A DNA stretch of 64,000 nt from Spirometra erinaceieuropaei (taxonomy: Eukaryota > Platyhelminthes > Cestoda > Diphyllobothriidea > Diphyllobothriidae). Location: contig CACRXP010000384.1 in the NCBI GenBank assembly GCA_902702965.1, positions 340,523 through 404,522 of the forward strand, given 5' to 3'. The notes below the pieces were generated by a model, which made no database searches, was not told the origin of the DNA, and saw only the letters and a list, made by a program, of their open reading frames with translations. The position numbers and the translations under genes are program-made. The first letter of the stretch is position 1; every line of letters starts with the position of its first letter. Shown here one piece after another: positions 1-11,690 of the stretch.

Positions 1-95
1 ATTTTTTCCCCGGTACGAAGCAGCTGAAGAGCAGTCGCGAAATTTTTTGGTACCAATAAATCCTGCCGTTCTTGCCTACTTCAGCTCCAGAACAA
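1..95 (+). repeat. 3' part of a dispersed LTR-like repeat, cut by the window edge
   Basis: This segment contains the core found at 7531-7978 and, more diverged, at 35350-35510 and 37120-37245: a gcagtcgcgaaattttttgg block, then an AATAAA inside ccaataaatcctgc, then ttgcctacttc. The AATAAA and the TATA-like 5' half seen in other copies suggest a solo LTR or similar promoter/terminator repeat, but no complete copy is present here. It ends about 200 bases upstream of the first exon of S5C-1. Confidence 0.55.
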
Positions 96-145
96 TTCAC
101 CAAATTTCACGACTGCGTGCTCAAACAGTCTTTTTTTCAGAATGC

Positions 146-250
146 ATTGGTTTGTGATTGTGTTTGACCATAAATTGTCATTGGATATGCAAAAGAAACC
201 ATACAGCGATTCACATGTAAAGTCTGGCTAGATCTATAAAACACAGAAGA
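146..250 (+). promoter_or_regulatory. Core promoter of S5C-1: inverted CCAAT plus TATA box
   Basis: An ATTGGTTT (inverted CCAAT type) lies at 146-153 and a TATAAAA at 235-241, 57 bases before the ATG at 298. The 21 bases at 230-250, beginning agatctataaaacacaga, are identical to the reverse complement of 18737-18757, which lies at nearly the same distance from the start of S5C-2. This is conservation beyond what a generic TATA box would give. Function is inferred from position only. Confidence 0.6.
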
Positions 251-364
251 AAACTTCTTAGAAGAACCGGTTCAAAGCACCCGAGAGGGGAAGTAAAATG
301 ACTGTGGATCTGTTTCTTTTGATTTGCTGCTTAAGTGAATCGTTTGCCTGCAGTTCGCAGAAGG

Positions 365-380
365 GTAACATGCAAGGTAA
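365..380 (+). promoter_or_regulatory. Tandem alternative splice donors of S5C-1 exon 1
   Basis: A near-duplicate 12-base unit (ggtaacatgcaa / ggtaacatgctt) places two GTAACA donors at 365 and 377. Both leave the exon in phase 1. Using the first gives Ser-Ser-Gln-Lys before the junction, matching the other paralogs. Using the second adds four residues (Gly-Asn-Met-Gln). The second site has the better CAAG|GTAAC context. Confidence 0.5.
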
Positions 381-1249
381 CATGCTTAATGAGGTTTTAT
401 TTCTTATCGATGTTTTGTTTTTACAAGGCACTTACTTAGGTACAGAAGGTGCGCGTTATTTTAAAATTTACCACAGTTTGTGACAAACGTACACTTAAAA
501 AATCTGCTTTACGGTTATGCTAAGTTGAGAATCCCGGCTACGTCTTCTAGAGGAGATGCGGAATTCCGTTATTTCGAACTACCTTGAAAATGGTTATTGC
601 AAATGTGCTGTAAACTCGTTTGTGTTGGCGTTTGACTTATTAAGACCACTTACATTCAGATGCGTCTAATGCAAGTTTGGACTTGTTGGAAAATAAACAT
701 TGAATAATTAAGCAATTACTTAGTTTAATCTAAAATAACTTATCCCTAATTTAAATATTTCCGTTTATGACGACGGAAATGCCAAAACGCATATATGCCT
801 ACGGTTTTAATTGATAAAAACATTGGCACGTATCGCAAGGGCACTTGAACTGACCCGATGGCCGAATTAACATAGAACTAAATGAAGCAAATGCGGCGCA
901 TGACAGTAATATCACTTATTTATCCAATTATTTATGCCATATGGATCAAGTGCATGAGATCAAACGACTAAAAGACCATAAGTGTTTTTAAATTATGATT
1001 TCGTCTGCACTAGACATGAATTGCAAATGATAAAGACAACGAATTTAAGTGGAGCAATATGGCATCTTTTGCGAAATTTACCGGTTTAACAAAATGCTAA
1101 CTTATCTCAATGATATTTACAACCGAATCAGACACTGAACTTCGCCCTTCATAAGTAAACACGACTTGCTTTTAGAAATTCCCCCCAGGATCCCTGATCT
1201 AGTCGTGGTCGGACATTTTCTCTCCCGTAGCATTGCAACTTTGAACAAC

Positions 1250-1519
1250 GTTCTGAGTGCAAAAAGAGAGCGTTCATCATTATTCTCATTAATCACGGCT
1301 TTTGGCAATTTTACACGCATAGATCACTGTCGTATGCTGCGCCCCTCTATCGTGGAAGAATATAATTGCGATGCCATAACTATGAGTTCTGAGTGCAAAA
1401 AGAGAGCGTTCATCATTATTCTCATTAATCACGGCTTTTGGCAATTTTACACGCATAGATCACTGTCGTATGCTGCGCCCCTCTATCGTGGAAGAATATA
1501 ATTGCGATGCCATAACTAT
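1250..1519 (+). repeat. 136-bp tandem duplication inside S5C-1 exon 2
   Basis: Bases 1250-1383 and 1386-1519 are identical as read by eye, starting gttctgagtgcaaaaagag and ending gccataactat. The period, 136, is not a multiple of three. The absence of visible mismatches means the duplication is very recent or is an assembly artefact. Confidence 0.9.
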
Positions 1520-2114
1520 CACAGCATACTTCCACATGCAACATGTAAGTTGCACTCGCTCACCATAAACCATCGAAAATCTCTTAGCAATTTCTTATTA
1601 AAACAATAATTTCCATATATTTCGATTATCATAGAGAGCGAATGTTGAAAGCGATATCTGGATGATGAAGATCATACATTTTTCTGACGTCAGAGTAAAC
1701 ATTAACGGCCAGATGCAGGCTGAAAATGCACCGGACAGTTGCATAATCGACACTCTGTCTCTGACAACGGAGGAGGAGGAGGGGCAAGACATTGGGGACA
1801 TCAGTTTGCCCATGATTTATCTTCCAGCGGACGCACTGAGGATAAGGCTGAAGTTGAACTTGGAATATTTGCAGAGGAAAATACCAATGGCCTGCTAATT
1901 CTCAGGAGCGCAGAGTGTAATATCAGAAGTACAACAATCTTTCACATGAGGTATAGTTTGTCAGTAATTTCTCGCTAACAGCATGCACACCCGACCTGTG
2001 GTATTAGTAAAAACCTTCATACAAACCTCTTCACTGGATATTCTAACTGATGTAATAATCGGTAAAATTATTTGAAGATATATTTTATTCAGAAAAGTAT
2101 TTGACGAGCGTACG

Positions 2115-2365
2115 CGTTTTTTCGATAAATTCTCATCGGGCCTGTATATTTATATGACAACTGCGTACAAGCTAAACAGCTGGGTGGTAAGTGCAATTGA
2201 TTGCGGCTCCTCCTTTCTTACAAACGCAGTATGTAAATAGAGTGGGAGGAAAGGGAGGAGAGAGTAGGCAGCCAGTGAGAACAAGGGTTTGGTTAAGCCG
2301 CGTCAAAATGAGGGGGGAGGAAAGGCGGCGGGCGCGGGGCATGACCTGCATACAGTAAATCGATC
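2115..2365 (+). repeat. 5' half of the dispersed LTR-like repeat, downstream of S5C-1
   Basis: It aligns with 29605-29855: cgataaattctcatcgggcc, a TATA-like tgtatatttatatg, tcctttcttacaaacgcagt, and a G-rich block ending in gacctgcata. A weaker copy lies at 36895-37030. The TATA-like sequence in this half and the AATAAA in the other half (1-95, 35350-35510) are what suggest an LTR. It lies 217 bases after the S5C-1 stop codon. Confidence 0.55.
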
Positions 2366-2472
2366 CTGAACCACGGTAGACGCGGAGCGTGCAAGAGGTT
2401 CTGCGCGCATAGCATCAGCCTCTATAGCCTGATGGCAGTTGCCTCTCCTGTTGCTAGTAAGCGCTGATTCAG

Positions 2473-2766
2473 TCACCTATGGTAGTTATGTGAGACCTTG
2501 TAAATCACACGGAAGGCTTTGATGGGATAGGCACAGTGCCCAGAATCAACAATCTGTGCGAGGATGGAGCTGTGTATGCTCTTAACTCCACCCTTCCTCA
2601 GCCATGTCAGCAGGTGTTCTCGTATTCTAGCAGATAGGCGCCGACTCGTACAACCAATATAGCCTGCTCCACAGGAGCAAGTAAAGGAGTATATGTACAT
2701 GGATGATGTCAGAGCTAGTAGCCTATCTTTACCTTCCCCGCGTAGGACGAGGCCGGTCGAAAACAA
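2473..2766 (-). pseudogene. GIY-YIG endonuclease domain of the Penelope-like element
   Basis: This 97-residue open stretch carries the GIY-YIG core YSFTCSCGAGYIG followed by CTSRRLSARIREHL, about residues 28-53. In Penelope-like elements this domain nicks target DNA to prime reverse transcription. Here it follows the RT thumb but is out of frame with it. It is cut off from an intact RT, so it is a fossil domain. Confidence 0.75.
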
Positions 2767-2847
2767 TACTTGAACTACTGCTGACGGGAAAGTCCGTGAA
2801 GTCGCTTGGTCAATGCGCCTTCTCAGGAGCTCACTAGCCGCGTCCCC

Positions 2848-4380
2848 TTAAAAGGGAACTTTGAGGAACATTGTTTTATTTTCCGAGGTCGGTATGATGA
2901 GTTTTGCTGGTGGTTTGGCATGAATCCTTACGATAAATATGTCAGGAAAATCGTTCTCGCAAAGCAGGTCAGAGATTCTTCTAAGTTCTTCATTAGCGCT
3001 ATCAGCCAAACAGATTTTGCTATCCCTTTGAGTCACACAGCGAACCAGATTACGTTTCTGTTGAAGGGGTCCGAAACTGTAGAAGTTCCTATACCGTCCA
3101 GACCAGGCGTCCTTTCTATAGACGCTACTTCGGATACTGCCGTCAACTCCTGCTAGAAATACGTCGAGGATAGGCAGTGAGTCTGCCCTTTCCACCTACA
3201 ACGTAAACCTGATCGACGGATGTGCTTGATTTGCAATACCCAAGACGGTAGTTACGTCGGTTTCGCTAGTGGTAATTACAAAAATGTCGTCAACATAGCC
3301 ACAGTTATGCTCTATATTATTGATTCGTTTGCTTAACTGGCACTTCTCCAACTTGCCCATAAAGAATTTGTCTAGGAGAAGACCAAGAGACGATCCCATT
3401 TCAACTTCGTCTACGTGTCTATATATTTGGTTGTCAAAAATGAGCTGTTCATTTTGTATGAATTTTAGTTATAGTTCCTTGAGTGCGCTCGTCGGAATAC
3501 CTATTTCATGGTGATTGATTTACAGGAACTCACATATGTACTCAACTGTCTCCGTGACCGGAAAGTTTGTGAAGAGTAATGAGACATCCAAGTGGAAGCA
3601 TCACTATACCGTCTAGGTTTTAGGGTCACAGGATGGCTGCTGCCATAATTGAGGATAAATTCGGCACTAAAGTCTTTCCTGTGAACGCTGGTGGCGAGAT
3701 TGCCATCACTCAGTCTTTATACACTGACGTTGAGAAAAGGGAGGATGCCCCCTGTCGCTCCTTCGCAAATGAATTATATGGCGGGGAAGACACCATTAAA
3801 ACTCTGGTGCAGTCAATCAACATCGCAGTTTTTAATGACAACGAAATTATCATCTATGTAGCAGAGCCAAAACTTTGGTCAGATGGCCTGAATGACAGTT
3901 TCTTATCGTCTGTGTAAGGGTAATTTGGTGAGTAACCCCGAAATCGGTGAACCCAGTGAGGTGCCCTTGACTTTATGTTATTACTGGCCATCGAATTGCC
4001 AGTAGTTCTAAAGGCGGAGTCCGAGCATGTCTAAAACGTTCACTGTGCCAACGCCAATTGGAGCTTCCTCTAGACATCGAGCTACGCTCTCAATTGCCAC
4101 GTTATACGGTATTGAGGAAAAATAGGGCAAGCACATCAGATGATAGAATGCATTCATCGGGGGATTGCATTAGGGTCTTGGATCCTCTGAAGGAAAGCAT
4201 GGGAGTTTTTGATGCTGTACCGCCATCTATTAGTAAGGTGCATTGGGTGGTGTACAGCCACTTGGAAAGGTTATAAGGAGGCGATCTAATGAACAGCACT
4301 ATGATCCTCAACGGTGCATCAGCATTATGAACCTTTGAGAAACCATAAGCACGCGCTATATGGGTATCACTGAGAGCCAT
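2848..4380 (-). pseudogene. Reverse transcriptase core of the Penelope-like element
   Basis: Pieces of one RT lie in several minus frames. 4380-4102 has YGFSKVHN, then PLRIIV and YNLSKWL, ending in a SSDVLALF reading typical of the RT fingers to palm transition. About 3470-3196 has HVDEVEMGSSLG and the catalytic YVDDIFVI. 3195-2848 has LPILDVFL and the SSVYRK thumb start. YVDD is intact but frameshifts separate the segments. Part of 3400-4100 is too degraded for me to assign residue by residue. Confidence 0.75.
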
Positions 4381-4438
4381 ACATTTGGAGTTCGTGTAGT
4401 TTTGAGCTTCTTCCGAGTGAGCTCGTTCACTTTCTTCT

Positions 4439-5233
4439 TTATAGATGCGGCCTGCTTTTTCGTTGGATTCTCAGCAATGGGGGCATTTGCCTACCGTCAT
4501 TAAATTCTTGGTTGGCCGTACCAACGTTGTCAGTTTTGTCCATAATGACGGTAGCATCCTCTTTGTCAGCAGACACAACCAAGATGCTGTGGTCTGACCT
4601 CAGGGCTCGTAATCCACTCTCTTCTTCCATTGGCAAAGTTTTCTGGTGATGTCTTTTCCGTAGGAGGCCGGTAGCACAGTTGCGTACGATCCCACGCATG
4701 TCTCCTTCAAGAATGAGGTTGGGAGGAGGGATTCCAGGTTCGCTGCGAAGTTTGAAGCGCAGCATCGCATTACCGTACCGTATTTCTTTAGAAAATAGGC
4801 TTGTTTCGGCGGCTGTGAGAATCCGTTTAGAAAGGTTGACAACTCTAGCATACATGCTGCTGTCATTGATTGGACGCAGGAGAGTTTGGAACTTCTCCTG
4901 ACGATCGGCCCGCTTGTTCGTAAGAGCATGTTCGGTGGTGGCATTTATGTGCTGCAGTACATTTTCGAAAATGACTTCAGGCAGAGCTGAAACACACCGA
5001 CTCTTTAGGTCAGAGATTGTCGCCCCAAATAGCCGAAGACGATGGTCGACGTCAGATATAGTGTGACTCAAAACAGAGAATCGATATTTGCAACCAGAAG
5101 GAGAAGGAAGAGGAGATAGAGGAGGAGATGCGCACCAAGCTCCCGACTGGCCATATAGCCCATGCATCCAGAAGCGATGAGAGGGGTGGAAATCAGCTTT
5201 AATCATTGTACAGATCGGAGTCTGTGCCGGCAA
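4439..5233 (-). pseudogene. N-terminal region of the Penelope-like ORF
   Basis: This is a 264-codon open stretch whose second half matches the Penelope N-terminal region: LRALRSDHSILVVSADKEDATVIMD corresponds to the family's LPADKGNATVVMD-type motif upstream of the RT (given here as the pattern, not a database hit). It precedes RT fingers in the correct order. Its length makes it the longest open frame of the element. It has no independent function expected. Confidence 0.65.
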
Positions 5234-5639
5234 ATGCGACAGTTAGGACATTGTGATTATTGCCGATACAAGCGAAGATACGAGTTCCAGGAACTAGTTG
5301 ATCAGGAGAAGAAGCAATCGCTGGAACAATGGCTTTATTCGCCTGCTATTTTCTTGGTGGCTGCGAAGCTAAACACGTGACCCATTTCGAAAGTGTGGGC
5401 AGCCACTTGTGATAATTTGCCACTCTGCCAGCTCTTTTAAATTTAGCAGACCCTTGACTTTTTGATCGTTCTACGCATGATAGCCTTTGGACTAGTGTGA
5501 CTTGTCGACACTTAGCTCCGTACAAATGAACACGCTCGCCTCTGAGGCGTCTCTTATGTATGGCAGAGCATGTCATATTATCGGCAATCATATCCTTTGA
5601 GTCTTTGAGTGGCAAAAATGTAGGCATCAATCATTAAAC

Positions 5640-7480
5640 CCTTGCGATGATCTTTCCTTATAACTTGGTCGTGGAGATGTTGGAATATTAATGTTGCTAC
5701 TGAAAAAAAGACTTAAGAGGTTGGAACGGTGATGCATGACCAGGTTGTGATTATTCGCCAGCCACAGGCTAACATGGGGCCTGGACTGTGAACATCAGTT
5801 CTGAAGATGCGTGCATAAGATGCCTTGTAAGTCCTGTTGCAGATTCAAGCTCTGTCATCTGCAATCAGTTTACTCTAGAGTTATGTGACAGAGGGATAAA
5901 TCTAATCTGATCACAGAAAGGAATACAGACGCTTTTAGTTTAACGATAAATGGATGTAGCAAACCTGACAGGTTCTTCACGGCAAACCGAAATTTTCATG
6001 GAATACTGAATCGTTATGCTAGACGCAGTTGTGTCTCCGGACATCAGGCCAACCATACAGTCGTAACATCGTCCACTTAGGACCACCGTCTACCAATTTA
6101 TTAAAAATTTTGACCAATTTCGTGGGGCCTCCATTGCCATAGTAAGTAGTTAAGCGTTTGCTTTTTCAAACTGCACAGTTTAAATGAACCGTGGCAATTG
6201 AAGGGTAAATTTAACTCGCTCTGCGCTGTGCCACGTCAGCATTCGTAAAATGCTGCGGGTCCGTAAAAAATTCGAAGTAATTAAGCCTGAGATGCTATTT
6301 TTTATCGCAAAGGTCACTACACGTTTGCAAATTTGGTCAAAATAGCGACACCAATTATACTACCTTAAATTCGACACCGTTTCCTAAAAAATATGTTAAA
6401 CCGAAAGGCAGAGGATGAAATGACTCATTCAGAAATATCTGGTAGGCCACATTATCCTGAATGACAACTATATTATGCATGCTGCTAAGCAGAATGGATA
6501 TCGGTTCTTGCTCTATCCTCCTACAGTCGTTCACGAAAGCAGAGGGCATTTAACTTCTGGTATTTTGAAAGAACTCAAGAGAAATCAATCTGTAACATGC
6601 CATTTCAAAGTAAGGTTCAGAAATGAAGCCAACCAGGGTAGCGCCCTATATCCTGATAAGCCCCTCAAATGCGCCATTCCGCGCGTCGGTATTTTGTCGC
6701 TGTGCTGTTTTTCTACTAACTGCTTTTTAGTAGCTAGATTTGTCCGAATGTTGTCCGAATGTGTTTATTTGCGTCGTCGATTCCCATTACTTTTCGTTAA
6801 TGTCTCACTGGGTCTTCAACTGACCGACACATGTCGGCGTCATCGACGAAACCTTCGGCCTTAACATCTTAAATGCAGGTATTCCACCTCACATTGTCTT
6901 ACTTTCTATCAGTTTTGAACCCCATGAAATTGTAGAGTGGCAACCATGCGATTCCATTACTTTTTCAGAAATTGCGAGATGTTAATCAAAATTATAAAAT
7001 ACGTCCTTGTTATGAATGGCTATTTAAGCGGATTTGTTATACTGACCACTGTGTTGCATAATCCCAAGATAGTTCCGACTCGCTGGGATATTGACTTTTG
7101 AGTACGCTCCTTTTAGGCCGCCCCTAGAACTCGCGCTATTTTGATAATTATTATAGGAAATATATTATTAGAAAAACGATTTTATGGGCTTTTACTACTT
7201 CAACTCTAATTTGTACAAAAAACGACAGACAATATTTTTCCTACAGTCCGTCAGCAGCAAATTACCATATATTTGATTGCGTAATTACAAGCATGCATTT
7301 CTTAGCGTTGAAAATATTTTTCATTTCCGACAATTTTTTGGCTTTCGCTCTACGAGCTGTTTAGGTTATCACTGAAGTTACTCGTATAACTGTCTGTGTT
7401 GTTAAAAGGTACTACACAGGGTTCACTGAAATTGACAATGGGATGTGGACAATGCTGCATATTTCGCAGGGACCATGGAT
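5640..7480. other. No identifiable gene
   Basis: AT-rich sequence. The longest open stretch is 129 codons at 6475-6864 (+), with no motif, signal peptide or splice context I can recognise. Nothing else supportable is seen. Confidence 0.5.
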
Positions 7481-7500
7481 AAGCGGACAAATATGAGTAT

Positions 7501-7978
7501 TTGAAGCATTTTGTCCCCGGTACGAAGCTAAAGTAGGCAAGAACGGCAGGATTTATTGGCACCAAAAAATTTCGCGACTGCTCTTCAGCTGCTTCCTGTC
7601 GCTTCATTAGAGGGAGAACGAGTGAGAACAATACAACAGATTTGAATTCATGCAGAAAATCGATGCAGAAACAGCAAGGTTAGGGTTTTGGGCAAAGTTG
7701 GCTAATCGATAAAGTTAGTAACACAAACGCCGTAGGAGAAGAAAGTGAAAAAAGGAGGAAACGTTTCTTCCCCTACGGCGTTTGTGTTACTAACTTTATC
7801 GATTAGCCAACTTTGCCCAAAACCCTAACCTTGCTGTTTCTGCATCGATTTTCTGCATGAATTCAAATCTGTTGTATTGTTCTCACTCGTTATCCCTCTT
7901 ATGAAGCGACAGGAAGCAGCTGAAGAGCAGTCGCGAAATTTTTTGGTGCCAATTAATCCTGCCGTTCTTGCCTACTTC
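7501..7978. mobile_element. Fold-back (long inverted repeat) element with 12-bp target duplication
   Basis: Arms 7531-7735 and 7772-7978 are inverted copies about 205 bases long with only about three mismatches, separated by a 36-base spacer that itself pairs in part. The flanks carry the direct repeat aaatatgagtat at 7489-7500 and 7979-7990, which looks like a target-site duplication. Each arm contains the AATAAA-bearing LTR-like repeat seen at 1-95. No coding capacity is present. The transcript would form a near-perfect hairpin. Confidence 0.8.
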
Positions 7979-7989
7979 AAATATGAGTA

Positions 7990-10900
7990 TGTTTGAATGG
8001 ACTTTTCACGATCTTCAGAGTCTGCAAAAACGTAATTAGCCAGGCAAAGAGTAACGATTGCGTATTTCTTTGCATTTTTATTAAAAATATATTTTGATTT
8101 TTAAGAACACTGAAAGTAATAGTAAAAAAAATAATAAGCATGTATTGGTTTTTTACCGAATCAGGCTATTCAGACAACCGAATTACCTTGCTCTCCATTA
8201 GCTTGATCTCGGTAAAATCAAAAAAATAATAGGATTGCGACGCACGAGAAGCAGTAATACAATATTGCCAAAATATTACTTCCCATTAATAAACCACTAT
8301 AGACTTTTGCCTAGCAAATCAAACGGTCAGTAATTGATCGCACACTAAGTATAAGTAAATACTTTATTACCAAGTACGCAAATTCCAAAAGCTGGGAAAT
8401 TCTGATTAATATGCAGACCCAATTTGTGCGGCCGTGTCACACAATCGACTAAGTGATGCAGTGTTATATTGCCAGAGCTCACACTAGCGTCATTTTATAT
8501 GCTGGTCTGTCTATTACTTCAATAGAGTTAGGGTCATATAATGAATGGAAGCTAGTCGACTGCCTAATGTTTCTTGCAGCGGCGTTGTTGGAATTCGCTG
8601 AATGTTTTTCCATTTTAAAATTTACGAGATTCGATAAACTGCTGCGAGGGCGACATGCCTTCAATTCACAATGAAAATGTCGTTGAAAACTTCCAAAACA
8701 CACATATCAGAGTCAACTTAGCGCGTCAAAATAAAATATTATTAGTTAAAAACATCATTTCCAAATGCTTAACGCATGACTGTTTTTGAATTCGATTCCT
8801 TCCTAATAGTAATTCACAAAAATGCAATTAGATCCTAAAGGTAAGGAAAATAGTTCGCATTAGCAGGGCCAGACTTTCAAAGTAAAAGTCGTGTACGGAC
8901 TTGTCTACCTTCCATGAGTATTGTGCGCACTGGTTAATTTTAGCCGCTGGCAATTTGTCGATTCACGTACACGGACTTGCATGTTTGCTTTCTGTCATAT
9001 TTTGGTTTTGATACGACTGTCCGTTATGGCTCTTAAACCAGAAATTGCCTTTGACCGCCTTCACGTGTAAGTCGATAACGCTATCCTCTGACATTGCGGC
9101 CCGCCTTTATTTTTAGTAAAGCGAATTTTAATTATTTGTACCGCAATTACTGACAGAGGTCGCAACACAGTGACCATCAGTCGAGCAGACATAGTGATTT
9201 CTTGGGTTGCTCAACGGCCACGTTCATAGATCTGACAGGCTGTCAATGAACCAAAGTCAGTTCCAGAATTATGTTTTCAAAAATATCTTGGTCCTTTATC
9301 TCACCGTCCTCTATAGTGCGTGTAAGTACACCGCAGACTTACAATACTGACTGATTTCAACCCCAAATACTTTTAAATGCTGCATCGGTCGCTTCTGTTC
9401 TCCTGTGTCTGAGGATGAACTGAAGTTATTACACACTTCCAATATAACTCGAAATTCTATCTATCTGTTCAGCTATAAATCTCTTCTACCAAATCAAAAC
9501 ACCCAAAACTCGAAAAAGAGTCTCAAATATGTGGTGCTCTGGGGCGGACTATGAAGCGCTTTTGTAAAATTAGAGAACAGAGGAAGACATTTATTTCATT
9601 TGATGGTTTAGCGGTGGGTTATGACAAACTGCCCAACCTGCAACACTGTTCAGGTAACGACAAACGTAATAAGCTACGACACCTTTCTTTAAAGTGTCTA
9701 ATAATTTCGTTTAGAAGAGAACGGCTTCGCATTTTACCAGAATCCCGTAAGGTTGTCTCTATTTTGGCAATAGCAGGTCAGTTCTGTGAACTCATGCGAG
9801 TCCAGTATTCAGGATGACAGGTCCAAAGACCCTGTTTTCTTCTTGAGGTTGACTGACGTTAACCAAGCAGGTTTGCGCTGCTTAACTATGATGGCTGTTC
9901 AGGTGTCAGCCGACGGAATTTTTCGCCACCGCAGTATTAGAAGTTTCAAATAGGTCGTATGAAAGTCTGTTGAGGCGTGTTCTTCCGCGCGTCCGTCACG
10001 CACCATTTGAGAGGTGAGTAAAGAGAATATAGAAAGATAATAACAGCGACAGCAGCAGGTCAAGCCGTAATTAGAAGGTGGTACTAGTCAGTCAAATGTC
10101 AGTGCCACAGCTCTTGAGGTGACTGCGCGCACCTAAGCATGTCAACGCAAGATAACTTAGCTGACGTTTCGTCCGAGGCCCACAGGCTTAACAGTTCTCC
10201 GCCCGCTTTGCTTCAAGCATGCTTAGAGGTTTAACCAACAAGTGCGATGTACGTATTGTGGCAAAACGCCTAGTTATGTTTCTGCTGCAGTCTCTGACGA
10301 TGCGCGCCTGAATGGGTTCGCAAGCTCAGAAAACCACGATATTTTTCAAAAAAAGTGCCGTTAACACCCTACTTTATCAATCTAACATACATTGCCTGAG
10401 AACTAAGGGTACAAAATAGGACTCAGTTATTTGATCAAACTATTTCCCAAAATGGCTACCCTGGATACGATATACGCCGATGCATCAGACAGCAGAAACC
10501 AAGTGAAAAATAAAAGGAACCAGATTGTTTCGATCAGGCGCAAAAACGAAAAAAATGGCGAACGCATTCTTACATTAACATGAAACTGAACTGGACGAAA
10601 GACACATGAGAAAGCACTAATTATGGGACGCACAAACCGACGACTACTCTTCAAACTGGTCACGCATTTCCTTGGGACAAAACGTACATTGCGGGTTCCT
10701 GACCATATAAGAAATGTCGAGAATTCCTAGAGGTCATTAACTATGATAATGCATTTATCAATCGTTGCATCGGTCTGGACGACACGTACACACATTGCAA
10801 AAAGTGGAAAAAGTGATAACCAATCAAAACGTGACGTCGGCCCATAGCTCCGACCCATTGCTAACACTGGCAGATCAATATCGATATTTTGGTAACGTTT

Positions 10901-11690
10901 AAATTAAAACTGTTTTTTACGCTTTATACACGTCCGACGACGACAACCTGGGAAATCTGCGTCAAAAATGCACTAAATAAAGTTTGTTCAATTTGTTCAT
11001 TTTTTTAGAAATCAACATTCGTTTGTGGTCATACAGCAGATGGGTTATGTCGTGGAATGTTAACCGAAATTCTGAATTGAGTTTTCAATACAAAAAAATC
11101 AGTTAGATAGGGTTGTCTTGTTAATTAAGATGTCCCATAATGTTAAGTTATTTAAGCCATTTGTGGATGCTGGTTTTTTAACGAGTTATTTACAAACCGA
11201 CCTTCCTAATTACGTTCGTAATTACTGCCTTATAGGCATGCGTTTTACACATTGGTTTCTGTTGTCATTTTAAATTACAATATCTGCCATAAAAATCCAC
11301 AAGTATAATTTCTTTGAAAGGTTAGGTAGCAAATTGCGTCTTCTCTAATTCTTAAATTTAAAAGAAAAGTATCTTTCGGTTCTCAAAATACCTCTTCCCC
11401 CTCTCTTCCCAAACAATTCTAACACGCCCTACCGCTACATATGCCTTCAGGCTTTCTGACTAACAACACATATATTTTTCACGCAGACATAATCATAAAT
11501 TGTATGCATGCCGCTTCGAAATAAACTTATGTAGCTCATAACACCTTGCGGTGAATGTGATGCCATTTTTTTACTTTTAATAAGCATTGCTATATCTGTC
11601 TACGCGATGCTGCACAATCAGACGTTTCATGAACTTAAAAATCTTACCACTAAAAGTTTTTTTTAAGCTTACAGATGCGTCTCCTTGAAA
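7990..11690. other. No identifiable gene
   Basis: Open frames here stay below 90 codons and show no family motif. Sequence at 11325-11390 is similar to 44283-44350 (shared cttctctaattctt-like block), so parts are old dispersed duplicates. Nothing else can be named. Confidence 0.5.

Larger units (their letters stand above)
298..1898 (+). pseudogene. S5C-1, secreted five-cysteine family member, exon 2 broken by a tandem duplication
   Basis: There are three exons: 298-364 (signal peptide, 22 codons, MTVDLFLLICC start, probable cleavage before Cys18), 1176-1544 and 1635-1898 (stop TAA after a terminal Cys codon). Donors are GTAACA and GTAAGT; acceptors are a ttttag at 1175 and an atag at 1634. 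Phases 1 and 0 match the paralogs. Exon 2 is 369 nt instead of 233 because bases 1250-1383 are repeated at 1386-1519 with a period of 136. This shifts the frame and gives a TAA within the second copy. Removing one period leaves exactly 233 nt and a frame that aligns without gaps to S5C-2 to -4 in exon 2. Exon 3 has two extra codons in a Glu run. The closest paralog is S5C-2 (shared IDHCRM and VEEYNCD motifs). The family is not recognised; secretion is inferred from the signal peptide. The duplication may be real or an assembly fault. Confidence 0.72.
2473..5400 (-). mobile_element. Decayed Penelope-like retroelement, nearly full length
   Basis: Reading on the minus strand, the expected Penelope order is present but broken by frameshifts and stops. 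N-terminal region: 5233-4439. RT fingers with a YGFSKVHN motif and LSKWL: 4380-4102. Palm with HVDEVEMGSSLG followed by YVDDIFVI: about 3470-3196. Thumb: 3195-2848. GIY-YIG endonuclease: 2766-2473. The 5260-5400 stretch resembles the conserved tail with an NKAIVPAI-like reading, as found at the ends of the other Penelope copies. The palm motif (VDxVxMGSxLG) marks a different lineage from the 19900 copy (VKGTPMGSPISG). The element cannot encode a working protein as read. Confidence 0.8.

Noticed and set aside
2806..3156. 116-codon plus-strand frame
   Set aside because: Antisense shadow of the Penelope RT thumb on the minus strand.
6475..6864. 129-codon open frame
   Set aside because: No motif, signal peptide, paralog or splice context; length is within what chance gives in 64 kb on six frames.
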